Source: Rhizobium glycinendophyticum
Lineage (GTDB): Bacteria > Pseudomonadota > Alphaproteobacteria > Rhizobiales > Rhizobiaceae
Assembly: GCF_006443685.1 (NCBI RefSeq)
Contig: NZ_VFYP01000001.1
Location: forward strand, 1,860,001-1,924,000
Reading direction: 5' to 3'
DNA: 64,000 bases
In this document: piece after piece, positions 34,654 to 43,402 of the stretch
Position numbering within the stretch: position 1 is the stretch's first letter
Layout of the letters: every line of letters starts with the position of its first letter
Position numbers and translations under genes: made by a program
The notes under the pieces: model-generated
Database searches by the model: none
Told to the model about the DNA's origin: nothing
Seen by the model: the letters and a program-made list of their open reading frames with translations, nothing else

Positions 34654-35385
34654 TCAGGCCAAAGCCGGCGCTACGCGCGGGTCAAAACCTTCGAACGTCA
34701 TTTGGTCTGCGTAGGTATAGGTGCGCTCCCGCATGATTTCATCCCTGACCGTCCAGGTAATCACGGGTGTGCCCTTTTCACGCAGGGCGGTGATGAAGGT
34801 GTTCGGCAGATGGGCTGCACAATAGGAGGTAAAGTCCAGGCCGAGCGCCATCGCTTCCTCATGCGCTGCCAGCACTTCTGGCTTGACGCCCTCGGCTGTC
34901 AGTCCGACCGGGTAGGGGCAGTCAACATGCTTCAGCGCCCGCAAGAGGTGATAGTCGAAGCTCATCAGCGCGACCTTGCCCTCATAGCCGTCCAGCACTT
35001 CCAGCACGCTTTCAACGAATCCATCGTCCTGTTCCGCATCGATGCCCTTGAGCTCGATGACCAGGGGCACCTGTCCCTTGACGAGGTCGAGCATCTGGCG
35101 GAGCGTCGGGATCTTGTCCTTCGTGCCGCCGATAGACAGCATCTTCAACTCACCCGCCGTGCGCTCCCGAACTTCGCCAGCAAGCCCGCAGAGCCGCTGC
35201 AGGTCATGATCGTGGAAGACCATAGGCACGCTGTCGGAAGACAGCTGGATATCGCATTCAATCGCAAATCCCGCCTCGATCGCGCGCGAGAAGGCAGACA
35301 GCGTGTTTTCCCAGACTGTCTTGTTCATGTCATGATAGCCGCGATGGGCGACGGGTAGGTCCTTGATCCAGTCGATCCCGCTCAC
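34654..35385 (-). CDS. Glycerophosphodiester phosphodiesterase
   Basis: 243 residues, cytosolic (no signal peptide), in the UgpQ size class. Catalytic and metal residues are visible: H14-R15, E26-N27, E43/D45, H58-D59-H60, and E111 in VIELKG. It hydrolyses glycerophosphodiesters to glycerol 3-phosphate and an alcohol. Its ATG overlaps the stop codon of the RidA gene upstream by 4 bases, so the two are translated together. Confidence 0.93.
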   Translation of the reverse strand: MSGIDWIKDLPVAHRGYHDMNKTVWENTLSAFSRAIEAGFAIECDIQLSSDSVPMVFHDHDLQRLCGLAGEVRERTAGELKMLSIGGTKDKIPTLRQMLDLVKGQVPLVIELKGIDAEQDDGFVESVLEVLDGYEGKVALMSFDYHLLRALKHVDCPYPVGLTAEGVKPEVLAAHEEAMALGLDFTSYCAAHLPNTFITALREKGTPVITWTVRDEIMRERTYTYADQMTFEGFDPRVAPALA

Positions 35386-35852
35386 AGGCTGATCTCCAGG
35401 ATCGCGTCGATCTCGACCGCGGCATTTAGCGGGAGGGCTGCCATGCCGACGGCGGCACGGGCATGTTTACCCGCTTCGCCAAGGACATTGGCGATCAGGT
35501 TGGAGGCGCCGTTGATGACGAGGTGCTGCTCGGTGAAGCCTGGGGCCGAGGCAACGAATCCGTTCAGCTTGATCACGCGGGTGATGCGCGAGAGGTCGCC
35601 GCCAAGCGCACTCTTCGCCTGCGCCAGGATGTTAATCGCGCAAAGTTCGGCGGCACGCTGCGCTTCTGCAAGCGCCACGTCCGAGCCGACGAGACCGAGG
35701 ACCGCCACTTTTCCGCCTTCAATCGGCAATTGGCCCGAGAGATAGAGCAGGTTTCCGCTGATCACGAAGGGGACATAGTTGGCAGCAGGGGCAGCGGCTT
35801 CGGGAAGGGTGATTCCCAGCGCTGCAAGGCGGCTGTCGATGGTATCGGACAT
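35382..35852 (-). CDS. RidA family protein (YjgF/YER057c/UK114)
   Basis: 156 residues of the longer RidA-like subfamily, with VISGNLLYLSGQLP, the central DLSRITRVIKLNGFVAS strand-helix and the C-terminal RAAVGMAALPLNAAVEIDAIL. The arginine that defines the enamine/imine deaminase site in canonical RidA (R105) appears as ARAAVG, but the context is that of a paralogue, so deaminase activity is not certain. Start at 35852 (MSDTIDS); the frame runs on upstream without similarity. Divergent from eipB. Confidence 0.9.
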   Translation of the reverse strand: MSDTIDSRLAALGITLPEAAAPAANYVPFVISGNLLYLSGQLPIEGGKVAVLGLVGSDVALAEAQRAAELCAINILAQAKSALGGDLSRITRVIKLNGFVASAPGFTEQHLVINGASNLIANVLGEAGKHARAAVGMAALPLNAAVEIDAILEISL

Positions 35853-35968
35853 GGCGAAATCCCGGTTTGTTGAAAAGAGGTGAGAAACTTCTGACGACGA
35901 AAAGCATGTCTCGCTTTTGCCGGATGTGTTCTTATAACATCGACGACGAGTCCAACAGGAGGTTGTCG

Positions 35969-36796
35969 ATGTTTCCTTTGCGTATGGCGGCGGCCGCCAC
36001 ATTGACCCTCGCCGCCAGCATGGCTGCCTGGCAGGCTACGGCCGCCACGATCGGCCTTGTGCCGCATCGCGCTGTCTACGACATATTTTTAAAGGAAGCC
36101 TCCGACCGCTCCGGCATCGAGGGCGTACGCGGTCGCATGGTCTATGAGTTCTCAGGCTCGTCCTGCAAGGGCTTCAACACCCAGTTTCGCTTTGTCACCC
36201 GGATCGATGTCGGCGATGGGGTCCGCGTCACCGATCAGCGCTCGAACACTTTCGAGGACGTGAGCGCCGGAAAGTTTCGCTTCGACAACAAGTCCTTCAC
36301 CGATGATCAGCTTGACAAAGACGTGAGCGGAGCTGCCGCAGAGGCCGGCGACAAGGTGACGATTGAGCTCACCGGCCCCAATCAGCGGGAACTGGAACTG
36401 GCGAACAGCCGCTTTCCGGCAGAACACATGCTGGAAGTGATCGCGAGGGCTCGGAAGGGTGAGCGTGTCTTCGAATCGCGGATCTTCGACGGCTCCGAGG
36501 ATGGCGACCAGACCTTCCTGACCACGACTGTTGTCGGTGCCCCGCAAAAATCCCTCGATACCGATCCAGAAGCGAAGGCCGTGGCCCCGTTTGGCTCAAG
36601 CGATTACTGGCCCGTGTCCATCGCCTATTTCGACGAGAAGAAGAAGGGCGACCAGTTGCCGATCTATAGCCAGTCCTTCAAACTCTACGAGAATGGCGTC
36701 ACCCGTGATCTGACGCTCGACTACGGCGACTTCGTCCTGGCCGGCAAGCTGACCAAGCTGGAAGTGCTCGGCCCCCCGAACGGCGACTGCAAGTGA
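35969..36796 (+). CDS. eipB: Cell envelope integrity protein EipB (DUF1849)
   Basis: 275 residues. The signal peptide (about 1-25, ending ATAA) is followed by the DUF1849 beta-spiral domain. The two cysteines of the conserved disulfide are present, C66 (SSCKGF) and C274 (GDCK). In Brucella, EipB is a periplasmic protein needed for envelope stability; the same role is inferred. AGGAGG lies 6 bases before the ATG at 35969; the frame is open from 35867 but the upstream part overlaps the divergent promoter region. Confidence 0.92.
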   Translation: MFPLRMAAAATLTLAASMAAWQATAATIGLVPHRAVYDIFLKEASDRSGIEGVRGRMVYEFSGSSCKGFNTQFRFVTRIDVGDGVRVTDQRSNTFEDVSAGKFRFDNKSFTDDQLDKDVSGAAAEAGDKVTIELTGPNQRELELANSRFPAEHMLEVIARARKGERVFESRIFDGSEDGDQTFLTTTVVGAPQKSLDTDPEAKAVAPFGSSDYWPVSIAYFDEKKKGDQLPIYSQSFKLYENGVTRDLTLDYGDFVLAGKLTKLEVLGPPNGDCK

Positions 36797-36835
36797 TCAA
36801 TTCGGGCCTTCTTGCTTGAACTCTAGGGCAAAGGC

Positions 36836-36864
36836 TTGATTTTGTGCCGCGACCCCTGTATGGG
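36836..36864 (+). promoter_or_regulatory. Possible rpsB promoter
   Basis: TTGATT, 17 bases, TATGGG. It would give a leader of about 115 bases before rpsB that contains small hairpins (for example CCCCGTAAGGGG). Ribosomal protein S2 is known to regulate rpsB-tsf through the leader in other bacteria; whether this leader does so is not shown. Confidence 0.4.
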
Positions 36865-36989
36865 CCGCATCATTCCACACGCGAAGCTTGGGAAGTTCAG
36901 GGAGAAATCCTGAGTTTTCCGCCCGGTGGCTTCCCCGTAAGGGGTGCTGTTTGCTTCGCGGGGGTTAAACCGGAAAAGGAGAAAAAGGC

Positions 36990-37757
36990 ATGGCATTGCC
37001 TGATTTTAGCATGCGTCAGCTTCTGGAAGCTGGCGTTCACTTCGGCCACCAGACACACCGCTGGAACCCGAAGATGAAGCCGTACATCTTCGGCGATCGT
37101 AACAACATTCACATCATCGATCTGGCTCAGTCCGTCCCGATGCTGTCGCGCGCCCTGCAGGTCGTGTCCGACACCGTTGCTCGTGGTGGCCGCGTCCTGT
37201 TCGTCGGCACCAAGCGTCAGGCTTCGGAAATCATTGCCGACAGCGCCAAGCGTTCGGCCCAGTACTACGTCAACTCCCGCTGGCTCGGCGGCATGATGAC
37301 CAACTGGAAGACCATCTCGAATTCGATCGCTCGCCTGCGCAAGCTCGATGAGATCCTCGCTTCGGAAGCCTCCGGCTACTCGAAGAAGGAGCGCCTGAAC
37401 CTTGAGCGCGAGCGCGAAAAGCTCGACAAGGCGCTCGGCGGTATCCGTGACATGGGCGGCGTTCCGGACCTGATGTTCATCATCGACACCAACAAGGAAA
37501 AGATCGCGATCGACGAAGCCAAGCGCCTCGGCATCCCGGTCGTTGCTGTCATCGACTCGAACTGCGATCCGGACCTCATCGACTATCCGATCCCGGGTAA
37601 CGACGACGCTTCGCGCGCCATTTCGCTGTACTGCGACCTGATCTCGCGCGCTGCAATCGACGGCATCGCTCGCCAGCAGGGCTCTTCCGGTCGTGACATC
37701 GGCGCATCCGCCGAAGCTCCGATCGAGCCGGCTCTCGAGACCGAAGCCGAAGCTTGA
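36990..37757 (+). CDS. rpsB: 30S ribosomal protein S2
   Basis: 255 residues. Family blocks: [56 protein letters not shown] and [26 protein letters not shown]. The C-terminal 20 residues are acidic and variable. AAAGGAG precedes the ATG by 11 bases. First gene of the long plus-strand row to lpxB. Confidence 0.98.
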   Translation: MALPDFSMRQLLEAGVHFGHQTHRWNPKMKPYIFGDRNNIHIIDLAQSVPMLSRALQVVSDTVARGGRVLFVGTKRQASEIIADSAKRSAQYYVNSRWLGGMMTNWKTISNSIARLRKLDEILASEASGYSKKERLNLEREREKLDKALGGIRDMGGVPDLMFIIDTNKEKIAIDEAKRLGIPVVAVIDSNCDPDLIDYPIPGNDDASRAISLYCDLISRAAIDGIARQQGSSGRDIGASAEAPIEPALETEAEA

Positions 37758-37804
37758 TGCTTCGAACGCGGCGGATCTGATCCGCCGTACCCGTCAAGGG
37801 ATAC

Positions 37805-37839
37805 GGCCGCCCGGACGCTCAGTTGAGCCTCGGGCGGCC
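37805..37839 (+). terminator. Large hairpin between rpsB and tsf (no U-run)
   Basis: Outer stem GGCCGCCCG/CGGGCGGCC with an inner GCTCA/TGAGC stem and a small bulge. Not followed by T residues, so it is not a standard terminator. Possible attenuator or processing site; tsf starts 168 bases further on. Confidence 0.5.
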
Positions 37840-38007
37840 TCGCAATTCCGGCGACCTGTCACTGATGCGGTCCCGAATGCGCTCAAGGTTTTCGTGGTGA
37901 CCTGCTTCATCACGTTGTCACACTTCCGGGTACATTTCGTCCCCCAAACAGCATGCTCCGGGATCATGATCGTCTGGTGCATCGCTTGAACAGACAAGAG
38001 GCACACA

Positions 38008-38934
38008 ATGGCTGAAATCACTGCAGCACTGGTTAAGGAACTGCGCGAGAAGTCCGGCGCAGGCATGATGGATTGCAAGAAGGCTCTCATCGAAAACGAC
38101 GGTGACGTCGAAGCCGCCATCGACTGGCTGCGTGCCAAGGGTATCGCCAAGGCTGACAAGAAGTCGGGCCGCACTGCAGCCGAAGGCCTGATCGGCATCA
38201 ATGGCAATGGCACCTCGGCTGTTGTCGTCGAAGTCAACTCCGAAACCGACTTCGTTGCCCGTAACGAGGCTTTCCAGGACCTCGTTCGCGGCGTGGCTTC
38301 CGTTGCCATCACTACCGACGGTTCGGTCGAAGCGATCGGCGCGGCCACCTATCCGGCCAGCGGCAAGACCGTCACCGACACAATCAAGGACGCAATCGCC
38401 CATATCGGCGAGAACATGACGCTGCGCCGCGCCGTCAAGCTGTCAGTCGAAGACGGTGTTGTTGCGACCTACGTTCACAACGCCGCCTCTGAAGGTCTCG
38501 GCAAGCTCGGCGTCCTCGTTGCGCTGAAGTCGACCGGCAACAAGGACGTTCTGTCCGCGATTGGCCGCCAGGTTGCCATGCACATTGCAGCGACCAACCC
38601 GCTCGCCATCCGTTCGGAAGAAGTCGATGCTGCTGTCGCTGAGCGCGAACGCAACGTCTTCATCGAACAGTCGCGCGCCTCGGGCAAGCCGGACGCCATC
38701 ATCGAAAAGATGGTAGAAGGCCGCATGCGCAAGTTCTTCGAGGAAGTTGCTCTTCTGTCGCAGGCCTTCGTCATCAACCCCGACCTGACCGTCGGCGACG
38801 CCATCAAGGCTGCCGAGAAGGATGCCGGCGCCCCGATCGAAGTCACCGGCATGGCACGCCTGCTCCTCGGCGAAGGCATCGAGAAGGAAGAGAGCGACTT
38901 CGCAGCTGAAGTCGCTGCTGTCGCCAAGGGCTGA
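38008..38934 (+). CDS. tsf: Translation elongation factor Ts
   Basis: 308 residues. The signature blocks [16 protein letters not shown] near the N-terminus and the TDFVARN motif (about 78-84) that touches EF-Tu are intact. It exchanges nucleotide on EF-Tu. Placed after rpsB as in most bacteria. Confidence 0.98.
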   Translation: MAEITAALVKELREKSGAGMMDCKKALIENDGDVEAAIDWLRAKGIAKADKKSGRTAAEGLIGINGNGTSAVVVEVNSETDFVARNEAFQDLVRGVASVAITTDGSVEAIGAATYPASGKTVTDTIKDAIAHIGENMTLRRAVKLSVEDGVVATYVHNAASEGLGKLGVLVALKSTGNKDVLSAIGRQVAMHIAATNPLAIRSEEVDAAVAERERNVFIEQSRASGKPDAIIEKMVEGRMRKFFEEVALLSQAFVINPDLTVGDAIKAAEKDAGAPIEVTGMARLLLGEGIEKEESDFAAEVAAVAKG

Positions 38935-38963
38935 TTGAGCCACTCCTTTCGAGGGAAAACATC

Positions 38964-38989
38964 GGGCATCGCGTGACAACGCGATGCCC
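38964..38989 (+). terminator. Hairpin between tsf and pyrH
   Basis: Perfect 10-base stem GGGCATCGCG/CGCGATGCCC with a 6-base loop, followed by TTCGTGT. The weak U-run suggests partial termination after rpsB-tsf. Confidence 0.6.
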
Positions 38990-39027
38990 TTCGTGTATCC
39001 GGCACTGAATTGATTTCGGGAGCACAC

Positions 39028-39750
39028 ATGACCGCCAAGCCATTGTTCACACGCGTTCTCCTCAAGGCTTCCGGTGAGGCCCTCATGGGAAGCCAGGGCT
39101 TCGGGATCGACGTCGCTGTGGCCGACCGGATCGCCGGTGACATCGCCGAAGCCCGCCGCATGGGTGTCGAAGTCGGCGTCGTTGTCGGCGGAGGCAACAT
39201 CTTCCGCGGCGTGGCCGTAGCCTCCAAGGGTGGCGACCGGGTGACGGGCGACCACATGGGCATGCTGGCGACTGTCATCAACGCGCTGGCACTTGCAACC
39301 TCGTTGCGCAAGCTCGACATCGACACCGTCGTCCTCTCGGCGATCGCCATGCCGGAAATCTGCGAGAGTTTTTCGCAGCGCGCCGCCTTGCACCACCTGG
39401 CGCAGGGCCGGGTGGTGATCTTCGCGGGCGGCACGGGCAACCCGTTCTTTACCACCGATTCCGCCGCAGCCCTGCGCGCCGCCGAAATCGGCGCTGAGGC
39501 GATCTTCAAGGGCACGCAGGTGGACGGAATCTACTCCGCTGATCCGAAGAAAGACCCGACAGCGACCCGTTTCGACAGCCTGACCCATGACGAGGTTCTG
39601 CAGAAGGGTCTTGCCGTCATGGATGTCGCCGCTGTGGCGCTCGCCCGCGAAAACCACATTCCGATCATCGTCTTCTCGATCCATGAGAAGGGTGGCTTCG
39701 GCGAAATCCTCTCTGGCGCCGGTCGCATGACCATCGTCACTGACAACTGA
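39028..39750 (+). CDS. pyrH: Uridylate kinase
   Basis: 240 residues of the amino-acid-kinase fold: KASGEALMG, GGGNIFRG, GDHMGMLATVINALAL (the UMP-site region) and FAGGTGNPFFTTDSAAALRA. Phosphorylates UMP to UDP. ATG at 39028 with GGGAG upstream; a start at 39010 would add six unrelated residues. Confidence 0.97.
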   Translation: MTAKPLFTRVLLKASGEALMGSQGFGIDVAVADRIAGDIAEARRMGVEVGVVVGGGNIFRGVAVASKGGDRVTGDHMGMLATVINALALATSLRKLDIDTVVLSAIAMPEICESFSQRAALHHLAQGRVVIFAGGTGNPFFTTDSAAALRAAEIGAEAIFKGTQVDGIYSADPKKDPTATRFDSLTHDEVLQKGLAVMDVAAVALARENHIPIIVFSIHEKGGFGEILSGAGRMTIVTDN

Positions 39751-39812
39751 TCCAATAACCATGGGCGCCCGCCGAATGGGCTGCCGGCTGAACGAGCAAT
39801 GGGAGAACCATG

Positions 39813-40373
39813 ATGACCGCAGGGGTTGATCTCAACGACATCAAGCGCCGCATGGACGGCGCGATCAATGCATTCAAGAGCGACATCGCCTCACTGCGCA
39901 CCGGGCGCGCGTCGGCCAATATTCTCGATCCCGTCACGGTCGAGGCCTATGGATCGCGCGTGCCGTTGAACCAGGTGGCGAACGTGACCGTGCCGGAGCC
40001 GCGCATGCTCGGTGTTTCGATCTGGGACAAGTCGATGGTAAATGCCGTCGACCGGGCTATCCGCGAGGCCAATCTCGGCCTCAACCCGATCATGGATGGG
40101 CAAAACCTGCGCATTCCGCTGCCAGAACTGAACGAGGAGCGTCGCAAGTCGCTCGTCAAGGTCGCGCACGAATATGCAGAAAAGGCGAAGGTGGCGATTC
40201 GTCACGTCCGCCGCGATGGCATGGACAGCCTTAAAAAGGGCGAAAAAGACGGTTCCATCAGCCAGGATGACAGCCGTTCACTGTCGGACAAGGTTCAAAA
40301 GATGACGGACGACACGATTGTCGACGTCGATCGCTTGCTCGCCGACAAGGAAAAGGAAATCATGCAGGTTTAA
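39813..40373 (+). CDS. frr: Ribosome recycling factor
   Basis: 186 residues. The conserved [34 protein letters not shown] and [26 protein letters not shown] blocks are present. Two ATG codons stand in a row (39810 and 39813); the second has the better distance to GGGAG (7 bases) and the usual family length. Confidence 0.97.
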   Translation: MTAGVDLNDIKRRMDGAINAFKSDIASLRTGRASANILDPVTVEAYGSRVPLNQVANVTVPEPRMLGVSIWDKSMVNAVDRAIREANLGLNPIMDGQNLRIPLPELNEERRKSLVKVAHEYAEKAKVAIRHVRRDGMDSLKKGEKDGSISQDDSRSLSDKVQKMTDDTIVDVDRLLADKEKEIMQV

Positions 40374-40423
40374 GCGAGAGTCGTTCGTTTATACCATTTC
40401 CATCGCCGCCCGGATCGGAGCCC

Positions 40424-41167
40424 ATGTCGAGAGCATCACAGCGCATCGTACCCCAGCATGTTGCGATCATCATGGACGGCAATGGTCGCTGGGCGAATGC
40501 ACGGGGCCTGCCGCGCACGTTCGGCCATCGCAAGGGCGTCGAGACGGTCCGCGAAACCGTCAAGGCGGCCCGCGAGGCCGGCGTGGGCTTCCTCACGCTC
40601 TTCGCCTTCTCCTCCGAGAACTGGCGCCGTCCAGAGGCCGAGGTCAACGAGCTCTTCGGCCTCCTGAAGGCGTTTATCCGCCGCGATCTGGCTGATCTGC
40701 ATCAGGCGTCCGTGCGCATCCGCATCATCGGGGACAAGGTTAACCTGCGCGAGGACATCCGTTCGCTGCTGCTGGAGGCCGAGGAACGCACGGCCGAGAA
40801 CCGCGGAATGACCCTGGTCATCGCGTTCAATTACGGTTCGCGCGATGAGATCGCCAGAGCTGCTGCGCGCCTCGCTCGCGAGGTTCAAGCCGGCCGGCTC
40901 GATCCCTGCGATATCGATGCGCAGAAGATCAACGACAGTCTGGATACGGCCGGCATTCCCGATCCCGACCTCGTTATCCGCACCAGCGGCGAGGAGCGCC
41001 TGTCGAACTTCCTCCTCTGGCAGTCGGCTTATGCGGAGCTGATGTTCGTGCCGGATTTCTGGCCGGACTTTACGGCTGCGGTCTTCGATATGGTCCTGGA
41101 GCGGTATGCCGCCCGTGATCGGCGCTTCGGCGGCCTTTCGAATAAAGTCGTGGCGGTTGGCTCATGA
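40424..41167 (+). CDS. uppS: Undecaprenyl diphosphate synthase
   Basis: 247-residue cis-prenyltransferase making the C55 lipid carrier for cell-wall and O-antigen synthesis. Catalytic D18 lies in [10 protein letters not shown], followed by GHRKGVE; the C-terminal block is [19 protein letters not shown]. Overlaps cdsA by 4 bases. Confidence 0.97.
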   Translation: MSRASQRIVPQHVAIIMDGNGRWANARGLPRTFGHRKGVETVRETVKAAREAGVGFLTLFAFSSENWRRPEAEVNELFGLLKAFIRRDLADLHQASVRIRIIGDKVNLREDIRSLLLEAEERTAENRGMTLVIAFNYGSRDEIARAAARLAREVQAGRLDPCDIDAQKINDSLDTAGIPDPDLVIRTSGEERLSNFLLWQSAYAELMFVPDFWPDFTAAVFDMVLERYAARDRRFGGLSNKVVAVGS

Positions 41168-42009
41168 CCTTGTCGATCTCTCGCGAGCTTCAACTGCGGA
41201 TCTATTCGGCGATCGTCATGGTGATCGTGGTGCTGGCGGCGACCTGGGCCGGCGGCATGGCGTTTCGGCTGCTCGCGGCCGCCATCGGTCTTCTCGTCTA
41301 TTACGAGTGGTCCAAAATGACACGCCTGGCCGAGACGAGCCTACGGTCGAATTCCTTCGGCTGGCTCGCCATGGCGCTGGTCTGCCTGAACATGTTGGTC
41401 GGGTCCGCAGATTTCACCGTGCCGCTCTTTGCCGGCCTGGTGATCACTGCTGCCATTCCAGCTCTGCTGCGTCGGGTAAGCTGGTGGCATCCGGGCGGGC
41501 TCTTCTATGCGGGCCTGAGCGCCATCTCGCTCGCCGCGATCCGCGGAGACGATTCGCTTGGTCTCGTTGCCATGCTCTTTGTGTTCGTGGTTGTCTGGGC
41601 CACCGACATCCTGGCCTATTTCGTCGGTCGTGCGATCGGCGGGCCCAAACTTGCGCCGCGCATTTCGCCCGGCAAGACCTGGTCGGGCGCGATAGGCGGA
41701 ACCGTCGCGGGGGTGGTCGGTGGCTATGTCGTTGCCATGGCGCATTTCCACGACGTGGGTATCTGGATCGTGGTTGTCGCGTTCGCGCTCTCGATCGCAA
41801 GCCAGATCGGCGACCTGTTCGAATCCTTCATCAAGCGCCGTTTTGGGGTGAAGGATTCAAGCAATCTCATTCCCGGACACGGCGGCGTCATGGATCGCGT
41901 CGATGGTCTTGTATTTGCCTGTTTTGCGGCGTTCTTCCTCGCAATAGCTTTCTCTGCGGGCGCAAGCCAGTCCGTGGTATCCATGGGCGCCTTCCTCTTC
42001 GGCCTTTGA
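41164..42009 (+). CDS. cdsA: Phosphatidate cytidylyltransferase
   Basis: 281-residue membrane enzyme forming CDP-diacylglycerol from phosphatidate and CTP. About eight spans; the C-terminal signature [17 protein letters not shown] (about 238-254) is intact with its metal-binding aspartates, preceded by [15 protein letters not shown]. Start overlaps the uppS stop (ATGA). Confidence 0.96.
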   Translation: MTLSISRELQLRIYSAIVMVIVVLAATWAGGMAFRLLAAAIGLLVYYEWSKMTRLAETSLRSNSFGWLAMALVCLNMLVGSADFTVPLFAGLVITAAIPALLRRVSWWHPGGLFYAGLSAISLAAIRGDDSLGLVAMLFVFVVVWATDILAYFVGRAIGGPKLAPRISPGKTWSGAIGGTVAGVVGGYVVAMAHFHDVGIWIVVVAFALSIASQIGDLFESFIKRRFGVKDSSNLIPGHGGVMDRVDGLVFACFAAFFLAIAFSAGASQSVVSMGAFLFGL

Positions 42010-42082
42010 CGGTCGAGAAGGTACGGGTGAGGGGCATAAGCCTCAGTCGCGACGGCAAAAACGAATTGGGACAAGGGATCAC

Positions 42083-43207
42083 ATGAGCGCAGTTCTCGGC
42101 TTTCTCGGCGGATATATTCTTCCCTATATCCTCATTCTGTCCCTGCTCGTTTTCATCCATGAGTTAGGACACTATCTGGCCGGACGATTGTCGGGCATCC
42201 GGGTTCTTGCCTTCTCCGTGGGCTTCGGTCCGGAACTGGTCGGCTTTACCGACGGCCACGGAACCCGTTGGAAAGTTTCCGCAATTCCGCTGGGCGGTTA
42301 CGTCCGGTTCTTTGGGGATGCCGACGCCGCCAGCATGCCCGATGGCTCCGCCATCGCAGACTTGAGCGAGGCGGAAAAGGCGCAGACGCTGAACGGGGCA
42401 AAGCTCTGGAAGCGTGCCGTCACGGTTGCCGCAGGTCCCATCGCCAATTTTCTTCTCGCCATCGTTATCTTCGCGGTCATGTTCGGCACCATGGGCAAGC
42501 CGGTATCGGACCCTGTCGTCGCGGACCTGAAACAGGGTAGCGCCGCGGAGGCGGCCGGGATTGAGCGGGGCGATGTCCTTATTGCTCTGGACGGTCGAAG
42601 GATCGAGACATTCGATGATGTGGTGCGCTACATCACGATGCGTCCCGAGGTGCCAGTCACGGTGACGGTGCGACGTGGCGAGCAGCAGCTCGATTTCGGT
42701 ATCGTCCCCAAGCGGGCCATCAATACGGATCGCTTTGGCAATTCGATGGAAGTCGGCCAGATCGGCATCATCACCGATCAGAAAGCCAGCAATTTTCGCA
42801 TTGTCGAGCTGTCGCCGTTGCAGGCCGTGTGGGAGGGTATCCGTCAGACGGGTCACATCGTGACTGGCACCTTTGACTATATCGGCAACATGTTCGCTGG
42901 GCGGATGAATGCCGATCAGCTCGGCGGTCCAGTCCGGGTTGTCCAGGCATCTGGCGAAATGGCGACACTGGGTATTATCGCTCTGTTAAATCTGGCAGCG
43001 GTTCTTTCGGTTTCGCTGGGGCTTTTGAACTTGATGCCAGTTCCGGTCCTTGACGGCGGCCATCTCGTTCTCTACGCGATTGAAGCAGTGCGCGGGAGGC
43101 CGATGGGTCAGGGGGCGCAGGAGGTTGCATTCCGCATCGGTTTGGCGATGATCCTCTCCCTGATGGTATTTGCCACCTGGAACGATATCAGCCGGTTGAT
43201 AGGCTGA
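42083..43207 (+). CDS. rseP: Site-2 intramembrane zinc metalloprotease RseP
   Basis: 374 residues. Zinc motif H26-E-L-G-H30 lies in the first span, one PDZ domain at about 120-205, and the third ligand is in NLMPVPVLDGGH (about 315-326). In E. coli it cuts the anti-sigma factor RseA and signal-peptide remnants; alphaproteobacterial versions have one detectable PDZ domain, as here. Upstream of bamA as usual. Confidence 0.95.
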   Translation: MSAVLGFLGGYILPYILILSLLVFIHELGHYLAGRLSGIRVLAFSVGFGPELVGFTDGHGTRWKVSAIPLGGYVRFFGDADAASMPDGSAIADLSEAEKAQTLNGAKLWKRAVTVAAGPIANFLLAIVIFAVMFGTMGKPVSDPVVADLKQGSAAEAAGIERGDVLIALDGRRIETFDDVVRYITMRPEVPVTVTVRRGEQQLDFGIVPKRAINTDRFGNSMEVGQIGIITDQKASNFRIVELSPLQAVWEGIRQTGHIVTGTFDYIGNMFAGRMNADQLGGPVRVVQASGEMATLGIIALLNLAAVLSVSLGLLNLMPVPVLDGGHLVLYAIEAVRGRPMGQGAQEVAFRIGLAMILSLMVFATWNDISRLIG

Positions 43208-43402
43208 GCGTCGTCCTTGCAACGGGCGGAAGGATTTGTTTACGATGTTTCAAATTGATAGTGGCGATTGGGCCACGGATTGAAATGAAGTAAACAGAAA
43301 TTAACGCGCAGTCTTGCTTGTAGGGTAAAACCCGCTAAAACCACACACGGGCCGGAGTCGGGGTTACGACTGCGGGGCAATTGAAGAAGGTAAAGTACAC
43401 AC

